From contig JASHTU010000502.1 of NCBI GenBank assembly GCA_030040395.1, forward strand, positions 1 through 22,134: 22,134 nucleotides of DNA, given 5' to 3'. Below, piece after piece: positions 7,253 through 15,500 of this stretch. A program made the translations under genes and the position numbers. Source of the stretch: Acidobacteriaceae bacterium (GTDB lineage: Bacteria > Acidobacteriota > Terriglobia > Terriglobales > Acidobacteriaceae). A model generated the notes under the pieces. That model searched no databases, had not been told where the DNA came from, and saw nothing but the letters and a program-made list of their open reading frames with translations. Positions within the stretch are counted from its first letter, which is position 1. Every line of letters starts with the position of its first letter.

Positions 7253-7534
7253 TTAGATTTCTGGGTAAAAGTCGAAGAACGCGTCGAGGCTGCGTAGTAG
7301 TTGGCGCTCGATTTCTTTACGCGAGCCTTCAATGGTGTGCATGGTCACGTGCGCCAGATGGCCGTTCGCCAGCTTGAGGGTCGCGTCTTCGATCTCCACC
7401 ACTTCGCCCTCGGGAAGCAGGCGCAGCCCGTAGATGAGAGTCAGATTGGCCATGGGAATCATCATATCTGGGGCGGAGAAATTGCAGGCGAACAAGGCTC
7501 GGTTTTCCGGGCCGCGAGGCTGGAGCTCACGCAT
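7253..7534 (-). CDS. Small conserved-looking protein of unknown function
   Basis: A 93-residue frame ending YPEI before TAA (7253-7255). It has an amphipathic beta-rich middle (VVEIEDATLKLANGHLAHVT) and a basic helical end (EGSRKEIERQLLRSLDAFFDF). I do not recognise the family. No clear ribosome site precedes the ATG at 7534; methionines at residues 24, 25 and 28 are alternative starts, and the conserved-looking part begins there. It lies 35 bases upstream of the GntP permease on the same strand, so the two may share a transcript, and diverges from trxB. Confidence 0.6.
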   Translation of the reverse strand: MRELQPRGPENRALFACNFSAPDMMIPMANLTLIYGLRLLPEGEVVEIEDATLKLANGHLAHVTMHTIEGSRKEIERQLLRSLDAFFDFYPEI

Positions 7535-7639
7535 GAAAAACGGCGCTTTGGGCGTTTTGGGAGCAGATCAAAAGGCCTGTAAACAGAAGTTGGCCGGGTT
7601 CGGGGCGACTCCTCCGTCTACAATCGACACGGGACATCC

Positions 7640-8587
7640 ATGGCAGAGATACGCGAGACAGTGATTCTTGGCTCCGGGTGCGCCGGACTGACGGCGGCGA
7701 TCTACACCGCGCGCGCCGGCTTGAAACCGCTGGTGCTGGAGGGCCACGAGCCCGGGGGGCAGCTTTCCATCACCACGATGGTCGAAAACTTTCCCGGTTG
7801 GCCGGAGGGCATTCAGGGGCCGGAACTGATCGACAACATGAAGAAGCAGGCGCAGCGGTTCGGCGCAAGCTTCGAGCTGGCGCACCTGAATGCCGTCGAA
7901 GTGGAAGCGCATCCCATGCGGCTGCAAACTTCGGCGGGCGAAATCCACGCGCGCACGATAATTGTCGCCTCGGGGGCCAGCGCGCGCTGGCTAGGCTTGC
8001 CCAGCGAACAGGCGCTGATCGGCCACGGCGTGTCGAGCTGCGCCACCTGCGACGGGTTCTTTTTCCGCGGCAAGGAGATTGCCGTGGTGGGCGGCGGCGA
8101 CTCGGCGATGGAGGAAGCGCTCTTCCTTACTCGCTTCGCCGCCAAGGTGACCGTGCTGCACCGGCGTGAGCATTTCCGAGCTTCGAAGATCATGCTGGAG
8201 CGCGTCATCGCGCATCCCAACATCGAGCTGCGCACCAATACGGTAGTAGAAGAGGTGCTGGGCGTCGAGGACAAGGAAGTGAAGGGGGTGCGGATCCGCG
8301 ACGTGGTTAATGGAGAGTCCTCCAATCTGGCTGTCGGCGGTCTTTTTCTGGGCATCGGCCACGTGCCTAACGCAGAGATGTTCGCCGGGCACATCGACCT
8401 CGACGAGGAAGGTTACATTAAGACCATCAATAACGTGTTTACGACGCGCAATGGCCAGGTGGTTTCCGGGGTATTTGCGTGCGGCGACGTGCAGGACCGG
8501 CGCTACCGGCAAGCGGTCACGGCCGCCGGATCGGGCTGCATGGCGGCGCTCGAAGCGGAGAAGTTCCTCGAGGAGCACGGACGGTGA
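7640..8587 (+). CDS. trxB: Thioredoxin reductase (NADPH)
   Basis: The 315-residue flavoprotein passes electrons from NADPH through FAD to a redox cysteine pair and on to thioredoxin in the cytoplasm. Visible features are the FAD-binding motif GSGCAG (11-16, with cysteine where most TrxB have proline), GGQL at 39-42, the active-site pair C134-A-T-C137 in SSCATCDGFF, the NADPH motif GGGDSAMEE (151-159) and the C-terminal FAD motif FACGDVQDRRYRQAVTAAG. Length is normal for the family. The ATG at 7640 follows only a weak GGGA site. It diverges from the small gene at 7253-7534 and is followed by a pseudogene remnant. A ferredoxin-type reductase is unlikely, given the CATC pair. Confidence 0.93.
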   Translation: MAEIRETVILGSGCAGLTAAIYTARAGLKPLVLEGHEPGGQLSITTMVENFPGWPEGIQGPELIDNMKKQAQRFGASFELAHLNAVEVEAHPMRLQTSAGEIHARTIIVASGASARWLGLPSEQALIGHGVSSCATCDGFFFRGKEIAVVGGGDSAMEEALFLTRFAAKVTVLHRREHFRASKIMLERVIAHPNIELRTNTVVEEVLGVEDKEVKGVRIRDVVNGESSNLAVGGLFLGIGHVPNAEMFAGHIDLDEEGYIKTINNVFTTRNGQVVSGVFACGDVQDRRYRQAVTAAGSGCMAALEAEKFLEEHGR

Positions 8588-8601
8588 GGACCTCTCTGTG
8601 A

Positions 8602-8793
8602 AGGCCGGCATCAAGAAGGATTGCGATAGCAACGGTCTTTCCCGGCTGCGACGCCGCGCAAAGCGATGGGTTCTTTGTGGTCTTTCTTATCGGTATGTGC
8701 TTCAACCGGCTTTGGGTGCTGCGGAGCTGGATCCCGGTGGCCAGGACCATGCCGCCCATGATCGCCGGGCTCAGGCACAATCCAGAACCATGA
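8602..8793 (+). pseudogene. Remnant of a DUF4188 monooxygenase-like gene
   Basis: The frame from a stop at 8599-8601 to TGA at 8791-8793 is open for 63 codons without a credible start. From about 8665 it reads DGFFVVFLIGM, then FNRLW, then WIPVARTMPPMIAGLRHNPE, and stops. This resembles, from memory, the N-terminal third of DUF4188 proteins (distant relatives of spheroidene monooxygenase), which read roughly DFVVFLIGM...KWLPV..AMPRML.EL..NPELG. The remaining two thirds are absent, since yggS begins at 8825. It is therefore a truncated relic between trxB and yggS. The similarity is from recollection of the family, not an alignment. Confidence 0.55.
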
Positions 8794-8824
8794 GAAAGCC
8801 GGAAGAGAGCGCGGCGCCAAAAGG

Positions 8825-9553
8825 ATGACGGGGCTCAAAGCAAATCTCGAGAAGCTGGAAGAAGCAATCGAGTCGGCTTGTCGCGCCGCGGGTCGCCCGC
8901 GCGGTGAAGTTGAACTGATGGCGGTCTCGAAGACGCTTCCCGCGGAGACGCTGGGCGAGGCCGCAGGCCTGGGGCTGACGCTGTTTGGCGAAAATCGCGT
9001 GCAAGAGTTCGCGGCCAAGGCCCTGCGGGCGGCGGAACTTTGGACGGGAGGGGTGCAAGAGCGGGTCCGCGTGCATCTGATTGGTCATTTGCAATCGAAC
9101 AAAGTGGCCCGCGCGGCGGAGCTTTTTGACGGGATCGATTCGGTCGACTCCGCGCGCCTGGCCGAGCGGCTGAACGAGGCGGCGGCCAAGTGCGGCAAGC
9201 ATTTACCAGCGCTCATCGAGGTGAAACTGAGCCCCGAAGAGACAAAGGCGGGGCTGGAGCCTGAGTCGGCGGAAATGGCCCGCCTGCTGGAGCTGTTGCC
9301 CGATCTCGAAAACTTGCAAATGCGCGGGTTGATGACCATCGCGCCGTGGGGGGCGCCGGAAACTGTAACGCGAGCGTGCTTCCGAAGCTTGCGCAGGTGG
9401 CGCGATGGCTGGGCCGCGGCGCATCCGCGTTTGAGCTTCGACGTACTCTCCATGGGCATGAGCGGTGACTTTGCGCTAGCCATCGCCGAAGGCGCTACGC
9501 GGATTCGCGTGGGATCGGCGCTTTTTGGCAAGCGCGTCCCGGAGCGGAGATAA
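8825..9553 (+). CDS. Pyridoxal phosphate homeostasis protein (YggS/PLPBP family)
   Basis: The 242-residue protein binds PLP without known enzymatic activity and helps maintain free B6 and amino-acid balance. Hallmarks are the PLP lysine K36 in MAVSKT, GENRVQE (55-61), HLIGHLQSNK (84-93), the strand with MRGLMTI and the phosphate-binding loop LSMGMSGDF, ending in a glycine/arginine-rich turn (TRIRVGSALFG). The ATG at 8825 has AAAAGG directly next to it, a poor spacing; the first helix supports it as the start. Its stop overlaps the next gene's ATG by one base (TAATG), so they are coupled. This yggS-yggU order is common in bacteria. Confidence 0.93.
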   Translation: MTGLKANLEKLEEAIESACRAAGRPRGEVELMAVSKTLPAETLGEAAGLGLTLFGENRVQEFAAKALRAAELWTGGVQERVRVHLIGHLQSNKVARAAELFDGIDSVDSARLAERLNEAAAKCGKHLPALIEVKLSPEETKAGLEPESAEMARLLELLPDLENLQMRGLMTIAPWGAPETVTRACFRSLRRWRDGWAAAHPRLSFDVLSMGMSGDFALAIAEGATRIRVGSALFGKRVPERR

Positions 9554-9858
9554 TGCTGCGCGTAACGCCCGGCGGGGTGGCGCTGGCGGTGCGCGTCCAG
9601 TTAGGCGCGAAGAAGACGGCCATCGCCGGCGTGTATGGCGACGGCGTCGGCGCGCAATTGAAGGTCGCTGTTCAGGCGCCGCCGCTTGAAGGTCGCGCCA
9701 ACGCAGCTTTGGTCGCCTTTCTCGCGGAGACATTTTCTTTGCCGAAGAACGCCATCGAGTTGCTGAGCGGGAAATCGGGGCGCAACAAAGTCTATCTACT
9801 TCGAGGCATTGCTTTGGCGGAGGCGGAAAGCATCTTACGCGACCGTTGTTCTCCATAG
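9553..9858 (+). CDS. DUF167 family protein (YggU-like)
   Basis: The 101-residue protein has the DUF167 pattern: an N-terminal strand with VRVQLGAKKT, the central APPLEGRANAALVAFLAE (58-75), and the terminal SGKSGRNKVYLLRGI. The fold is small alpha/beta and its biochemical role is not established. It overlaps yggS by one base, which implies translational coupling. It is the last gene of this plus-strand group and converges on the secreted protein gene whose stop is at 10007. I see no clear terminator in the 148 bases between. Confidence 0.9.
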   Translation: MLRVTPGGVALAVRVQLGAKKTAIAGVYGDGVGAQLKVAVQAPPLEGRANAALVAFLAETFSLPKNAIELLSGKSGRNKVYLLRGIALAEAESILRDRCSP

Positions 9859-10006
9859 CGTGTTTGAAAACTTACATAAGTTATCGGGCCGACGCTCAAG
9901 CTGCAGACTTGTAAGGTGAGGCGGTCCGATCTATAACAATCAGCTCGCCGCGGTAACTCTTGAAGATTCTCTTTTCAGCTCTCGTTTGCAGAATTCGATG
10001 GGATAA

Positions 10007-11041
10007 TTATTTTGCAAAGAAGCGATAACGAATGTTCCAGTCTTGGGCCTGACCGGGAAGGATGTGCAAATGAACATAGGCTTCAGGAGCAACTGTAGTG
10101 CGCACCGACCAGAAATTGAAGTTCGACATTGGGGAATCGCCCGATTGCTCGACGCCAACTCCAGTGTTCCGGTCTTCCACGGTAAAGTCGTAATCGGAAG
10201 CTCTGTTTGAGAAGCCGGTCAAAAAACTTGTGACTGATTGCCTTGGCTGCAGCTCCTCGTGATAAACAAGATCGTTCCCCTCAATCTCCCCGCCGTTCTG
10301 CAGTGGTCTGGTTGCATTGGGCGTGAATGCGAAGTGAACCACGATGCCGGGGCCGGTTGGCGTGTTATCGATCATGAAGAAATCATGCTCGTAAACGTCG
10401 GTGTCGATGATTTTTGTGCCGGTGTTCTTCATGGAGTGGTGAATCACCATTACGGGTTGACCTTTCACGAGCTGTAATACCTTTGTGTAAAGGTAGGAAT
10501 AGCCTATCGATGAATGAAGTCGCTGCGTAAAGGAGATCTCAGCGGGTTTTGCGTGCACAGTCCATTTTCCGGTGTCGACAATCGGGTAGAAAAACATATA
10601 CTTATACGGCGCGTCGCCTACTTTGCGCAACACGCCGACACCGGGCTTTACGAACAAGCCGCCGTCTTTGGCGTCACCGTAACCCAGGGCTCCGTCCGCA
10701 GAACGGAACTCTTCCACCGGCCCTGCGATGGAGTCGGCGACCAGCGGGTTATGATTTGGGGACCAAGCTCCAAAATAAGTATGGCCTTTATAAGCCAGGC
10801 ACGGAATAACTCCCGCCCAGTCAAAGCGCGTCGATCTATAGTAGCCATTGGTGGGATCCGGCAGGTAGATGACTGCATGAATCAGGTTGTTGGAGATTGA
10901 CGCCTGCGGAACATGAGCATCGGGAAGAGAAGCGCAAGGGTTGCCGGTGGCAGAATCGGCACCTTGAGTCCAACCCGTCTGAAACTGCAAAGCGGCTGCA
11001 AGAAAAACGAAAGCGATGACGTGAGTATTCGGAATTTTCAT
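10007..11041 (-). CDS. Secreted protein with probable aldose-1-epimerase/mutarotase-like fold
   Basis: The 344-residue protein starts with a Sec-type signal (hydrophobic residues 8-19, likely cleavage after about residue 26). The mature part is beta-rich and includes YSYLYTKVLQLVKG, VIHHSMKNTGTKIIDTDVYEHDFF (around 200-222) and a C-terminal YVHLHILPGQ. The pattern of a histidine pair, a 'NTG' turn and a downstream YEHDFF resembles galactose-mutarotase-superfamily proteins, but catalytic residues cannot be assigned. It lies in the same direction as, and 197 bases downstream of, a UxuA-like gene, so a role in sugar handling in the periplasm is plausible. Only a weak GGGA precedes the ATG. Another carbohydrate-binding role is equally possible. 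Confidence 0.6.
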   Translation of the reverse strand: MKIPNTHVIAFVFLAAALQFQTGWTQGADSATGNPCASLPDAHVPQASISNNLIHAVIYLPDPTNGYYRSTRFDWAGVIPCLAYKGHTYFGAWSPNHNPLVADSIAGPVEEFRSADGALGYGDAKDGGLFVKPGVGVLRKVGDAPYKYMFFYPIVDTGKWTVHAKPAEISFTQRLHSSIGYSYLYTKVLQLVKGQPVMVIHHSMKNTGTKIIDTDVYEHDFFMIDNTPTGPGIVVHFAFTPNATRPLQNGGEIEGNDLVYHEELQPRQSVTSFLTGFSNRASDYDFTVEDRNTGVGVEQSGDSPMSNFNFWSVRTTVAPEAYVHLHILPGQAQDWNIRYRFFAK

Positions 11042-11238
11042 GCTCTATCCCTCAGAACCAAAGACAGAACGCGCGCAAGAAAACAGCCCCGCTCATTGAG
11101 CGCTGGAAAGCTCATGCGCCCGCGGTCGAATGTTTCTCATCTTATAACACGCTGATGAAACGAAGAAGCGAGATAGCGAAACTCCTTCATTTCCCCACCG
11201 CAAGCATACTCTTCACGCTGAAGGCCGGCAAACGATCG

Positions 11239-12393
11239 CTATGCGCGAGCGAGCGCTTCGGCATGCGCCCGATAGAACAAGGCTTTCATATACGCAAAGC
11301 CATACGCATATTCGGCGTCGCGGCCACCCACTATGGTGGGCGTGTGGTCAAGAATGACAATCCCGTCAAAATTCACTTCCACGGCGGCCTTCGCAATTTG
11401 ATACATGTCATAATATCCATTGTCCATGAAGGTCTCAATGAAGTGCGGCAGAGGCGCGCTGACGTTGCGGAAATGCAGTTTCCAAATCTTCTCTTTTCCG
11501 AAGTAGCGGATCATTTCCGCAGGATCTTTATGCATAAGTTTGGGTCCGCCTTCGTTCCAGCACCCGCAGCAAAGGCAAATGCCGACATTCGGGCTGTTGG
11601 CGATTTCCATTGCGCGCTTATAGCCTTCAAAGTTAGCGAAGATGCAGCGCGGAACCCCCGCGAGAATCGGCTCCGGCGGATCGTCGGGGTGAATTCCAAT
11701 GCGCACGCTGTTTTCCTCCGCTACCGGAGCGACCTGTTTGATGAAGTAAGTGTAGTTGTCCCAAATCTCTTCTTGCGAAAAAACTCTTCCGTGTGACAGA
11801 GGTTCATAATACTTAATGTCGTTCCAGACACCCACCTTATTGGGGCTCGCCATGTCGAACTCTCGCGCCTCGGCCCCGCGGATGGTGGCTCGGCCACTGC
11901 TCCAGATGCCGTTGCCCATATGGGCGTATGTGGTGTAATAAATGTCCGCTTGGCCAAGATTGCGGAGGTATTGTTTGTACTCCTCTATCTTCTGATCGCG
12001 TCCGGGAAGGTTTAACGTAACTTCGGGCATGTTATGGACGCTGGAGTTGCCAATATTCCAAACTGTAATTCCCGCCTCCGCATAACGTTTCTTGATCTGC
12101 ATGAATCCTTCCGCGGTGCGCAAATCCGGAGTAGACGCCACGCTGACGTACTCGGCGCCAATCTGCTTGAAGAAAAGAAGCTCATCATCCGTGGGCTTGG
12201 CAGGGGCCTGCCCGGTCAATTTGAATCCCGGAGCGTTAGGATGCACGGTTGCCGACGCGCTCTTGGACGCCGACAGGAACACAGAGGCGCCGAGCGCACC
12301 GCCAACGGCAAGCTTCACGAATTCCCTGCGGTCGGGGTTGGCGAATATCCCGGTGAGTTCGGGGGCCAATTGTTCTTCTTCATTTTTTCGCAT
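11239..12393 (-). CDS. Tat-exported UxuA-like (mannonate dehydratase family) TIM-barrel protein
   Basis: The 384-residue protein has a twin-arginine leader: DRREFVKLA (21-29) then a hydrophobic stretch to about residue 50 ending in ASA. The rest fits the UxuA mannonate dehydratase family, which converts D-mannonate to 2-keto-3-deoxygluconate with a divalent metal. Probable metal ligands are H235 in IHPDDPP, C275 in the cysteine-rich ICLCCGC, H307 in LHFRN and D349-H350 in LDHTP. A perfect AAGGAGG lies six bases before the ATG at 12393. It lies 138 bases downstream of the receptor gene, separated by a strong hairpin. Characterised UxuA is cytoplasmic, so the exported form is unusual. The general sugar-phosphate isomerase/epimerase family is an alternative label. 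Confidence 0.8.
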   Translation of the reverse strand: MRKNEEEQLAPELTGIFANPDRREFVKLAVGGALGASVFLSASKSASATVHPNAPGFKLTGQAPAKPTDDELLFFKQIGAEYVSVASTPDLRTAEGFMQIKKRYAEAGITVWNIGNSSVHNMPEVTLNLPGRDQKIEEYKQYLRNLGQADIYYTTYAHMGNGIWSSGRATIRGAEAREFDMASPNKVGVWNDIKYYEPLSHGRVFSQEEIWDNYTYFIKQVAPVAEENSVRIGIHPDDPPEPILAGVPRCIFANFEGYKRAMEIANSPNVGICLCCGCWNEGGPKLMHKDPAEMIRYFGKEKIWKLHFRNVSAPLPHFIETFMDNGYYDMYQIAKAAVEVNFDGIVILDHTPTIVGGRDAEYAYGFAYMKALFYRAHAEALARA

Positions 12394-12491
12394 AGGCAGC
12401 CTCCTTCAGGCCATCGAGGCATCCGCAGCACGGATGCTCGACGATTTTGCTCTTCCAGCGGTAAAGCGGAGAGCAGCTATCTTCAGATCAT

Positions 12492-12523
12492 GCGGCGGGG
12501 AAAAGTGTGGCAGCCCCCGCCGC
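12492..12523 (-). terminator. Strong hairpin just after the TonB-dependent receptor stop codon
   Basis: GCGGCGGGG (12492-12500) and CCCCGCCGC (12515-12523) form a perfect nine-pair GC stem with a 14-base loop. It begins eight bases beyond the receptor stop (12532-12534) on the minus strand. No T-run follows, so it may be an attenuator or an mRNA-stabilising stem separating receptor from uxuA-like expression rather than a full terminator. Confidence 0.55.
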
Positions 12524-12531
12524 CTCGAAAT

Positions 12532-15500
12532 CTAGTAGGTTACTTTCATCGCGAACTGAATCTGCCGCGGATTGTTCGTGCTGAATAAACCGCTGATGAC
12601 TCCGAACGAGGTGCTGGAAGCCACGCCGGTGCCGGAGCCGACGGCAGAGCAGCAGGTGATGCCCGGGTAACCGAATTGAACACGGTTGAAAGTATTGAAC
12701 ATTTCGGCGCGAAACTGGAATCCGAAGCGCTCAGTGATCTGGGTCTGCTTAAAGATGGCCATGTCCCAGTTGGCGATGCCCTGGGTGCGCAGGTCGGGAT
12801 CGACCCGCGGCTCGTTTCCGAAGGCGTAGGGTCCCGTCTGGGCGAAGCAAGAGGTGTTGAACCAGGTTGCCCCTGGAAGGGTCTTGGAAAACGCCGACCC
12901 TCCGATCATCTTATTGCAGCCTGAAACCACGTTGGGGCGCGGCGATCCGGCGCCGAAGTTGGCGGTGAGCTGCGTGGGCTGTTCAAGAAAGATCAGCGGG
13001 AATCCGCTCTGGAAAGTTGTGATTCCGTCCAGGCCCCAGCCGCCAACAACCCTGTTCGTGGCGGGCTTTACGGAGCCAAGCAAGAATTTGCCCTGACCGA
13101 CAGGCGCGTCCAGTACGTAGCTGATTACTGTGCGCTGCGGAATGTTATAGCTGAGCTGAGAGTTTTCGGCTGCGAGATTTGTGAAGTCTTGCACTTCGCC
13201 GGGTTGAATGCCTTCCTGGAAGCCGGTCTGAGTATCTGCGTTGCCGAAGTCGTTGGCCCAGGTATAGACGCCCAGCAGCGTGCCCCCGGAGCCAAACCTC
13301 TTCTGGAATTTGACCTGCAGCGATTTATATTTCGAGAAATAGAGGACGGCCGCGGCGTTGTAAAGCTGGTAATACTGAGGATACGGACGCAGGAGCTGTC
13401 CAGCGGGGATGGTGGGGCCGGAAAGATTCCCCGACGTGATGAGTGTGCCCACGCCGATGAGCGGATTTGCCACGGGAGCCGACAGCGCCGCCCCCATGGA
13501 GTCATCCTGGTCGGGGAGCTGATTCATGGAATAACCGGTGTCGTTCAGGCCGGCCGGCCCCTGCTGGTGAATTCCATGATTGCCCACGTAGGCAATGTCC
13601 ACCATCATGTTGTGACCGAAATCCCGCTCGAAATCCACGTTCCATTGCTCGGTATAGGTCGATGGCTCCTTGGGGACCACCGCATCGACATTTTGTCCCT
13701 CGATTACGCTTTCGTAGTTGGCGCTTCTGCCCACCGGCTGTAGAACCCCGGTTGGGAATGGGTTGTCGAGGGAATTAGTTGGCGCGTTTGCGCCTGCCGC
13801 CAGGTTGGTGAAGGCAAGCTCTACGGGATTCTGGTAGGGCTGCGCATCCTGCTGGATGGCTGCCGTCGGCGCATAGAATAACCCCCATCCTCCGCGGATC
13901 ACCATTCGGGGCGTGAGCCGGAATGCGGCGCCGAGGCGCGGCGCGAAATCATGATAAACGGGGATTTCATTGGTTCTATGGGGATACGCGGATGTATTCA
14001 CAAGAACTTCATCGCCTTTTAGAGGCAGGCCCGTGGTCGCCGCCATGGGATTGGTCAAGTTGGCAAGGAACACGCCTTGCCGGTCGTGCCGCTCCTTCCA
14101 GTATCCCGGGTACTCCCAGCGGATTCCGAGGTCGAGGGTCAAGCGGTTGTTTACGTGGTAAGTATCGCCCAGGTAAGCGCCGGCATAATACATCACGTTC
14201 GCCGGGATGATGACGTTCTCTTCAATGGTGGCCTGGGGAATGCCCAACAGGAAGTTAGCGAACGCGTTGTTGCTGAAGTCGGTATTGAAGTTGAAAGTCT
14301 CCACGTCGGTGGAGTTGGTCTGGCCGTAGTTATCGGGCGCTCGCCGGAATTCCCCGCCTGCCAGGATTGTGTGACGTCCCAGCAGCTTGGTCAAGCTGCC
14401 CGAGAGCGCGTAATTCTCGGTCGTCGCGGGAATGTATTGCCCGCCTCCTCCATTGGTTGTGTAGCCCGATACTGTGGCGCGCGGGAGCACCGGGCTGTCA
14501 AGTTGGGCGACGGTGGCCGCCGGCCAGTCAAAGGGGGTAAGGTTGAAAGGGATGCCCGTAGCTCCGCTCCAGCCCACGTCGCGGAAATAGGAAAGATCCA
14601 GATTCAGGACCGTCTTGGAGTTGAGCGTAACGTCATCGCCCAGCACCATACTATTCACGGTGTTCCGAGCCAAGGTGAGATTGCTCGTGATGACGCCAAA
14701 GGGCGGAGCTCCCGGCTGAACGAATCGGTGGAACGTGTAACGCCCGAAGATACGCTGCTTGGCGCTGGCGTTCCAGTCCATGCGGGAAGTGTATTGATTC
14801 AGCACGGGTCGGACCGTGGTGTTGATGATGTAATTGTTAACGTTCAGATTAGCGAAGGCTGGTTGGGGCTGCGGCCAGAGATAGAGCATGGCCTTCGCCG
14901 TCGGATTGATGCGGTTGGCGGGAATGGTGTAATTCGGGAACGTGGTTCCCGGAGCCGCCGCAGTCCAGGTCGAGACCTCGCCCGAGTCGGGGCAGCCGGC
15001 CCCCGAGCAGGGAGAAGTCGTCCAATATCCCGGATCGGTAATGGCCTTAGTCAGATTGTTCAGAGTAATGTCGCCGGCCCCATCCATGGTGTAGTTGGGC
15101 ACCGAGTCAGTAGCCGTGGACCCGATGGCAGCGCGAATGCCTTCATAGCTGAAAAAGAAGAACAACCTGTCTTTTTTGATGGGGCCGCCCAGCGTGGCGC
15201 CGAACTGGTTCTGAATGAATGCGGGCTTCTTGGCGTGCGCGCGGTCCCCGTAAAACGTGTTGGAATTCAGCACCGTGTTGCGCAGGTAGTCGTAGCTGTC
15301 GCCGTGAAAATCATTGTTTCCGCTCTTGGTGATCATGGTCATCACGCCGTCTTCCGTGCTGCCGAATTCCGGTCCGATATTGTTGGCTTCGATGCGGAAT
15401 TCCTGAATCGATTCCTGGGCCGGAGCATAGGAAATGGCATTGATGTAACCGTTGTTGATGGGCGCGCCATCCACAAAGACGGCTTCGGTATTGGGAATGC

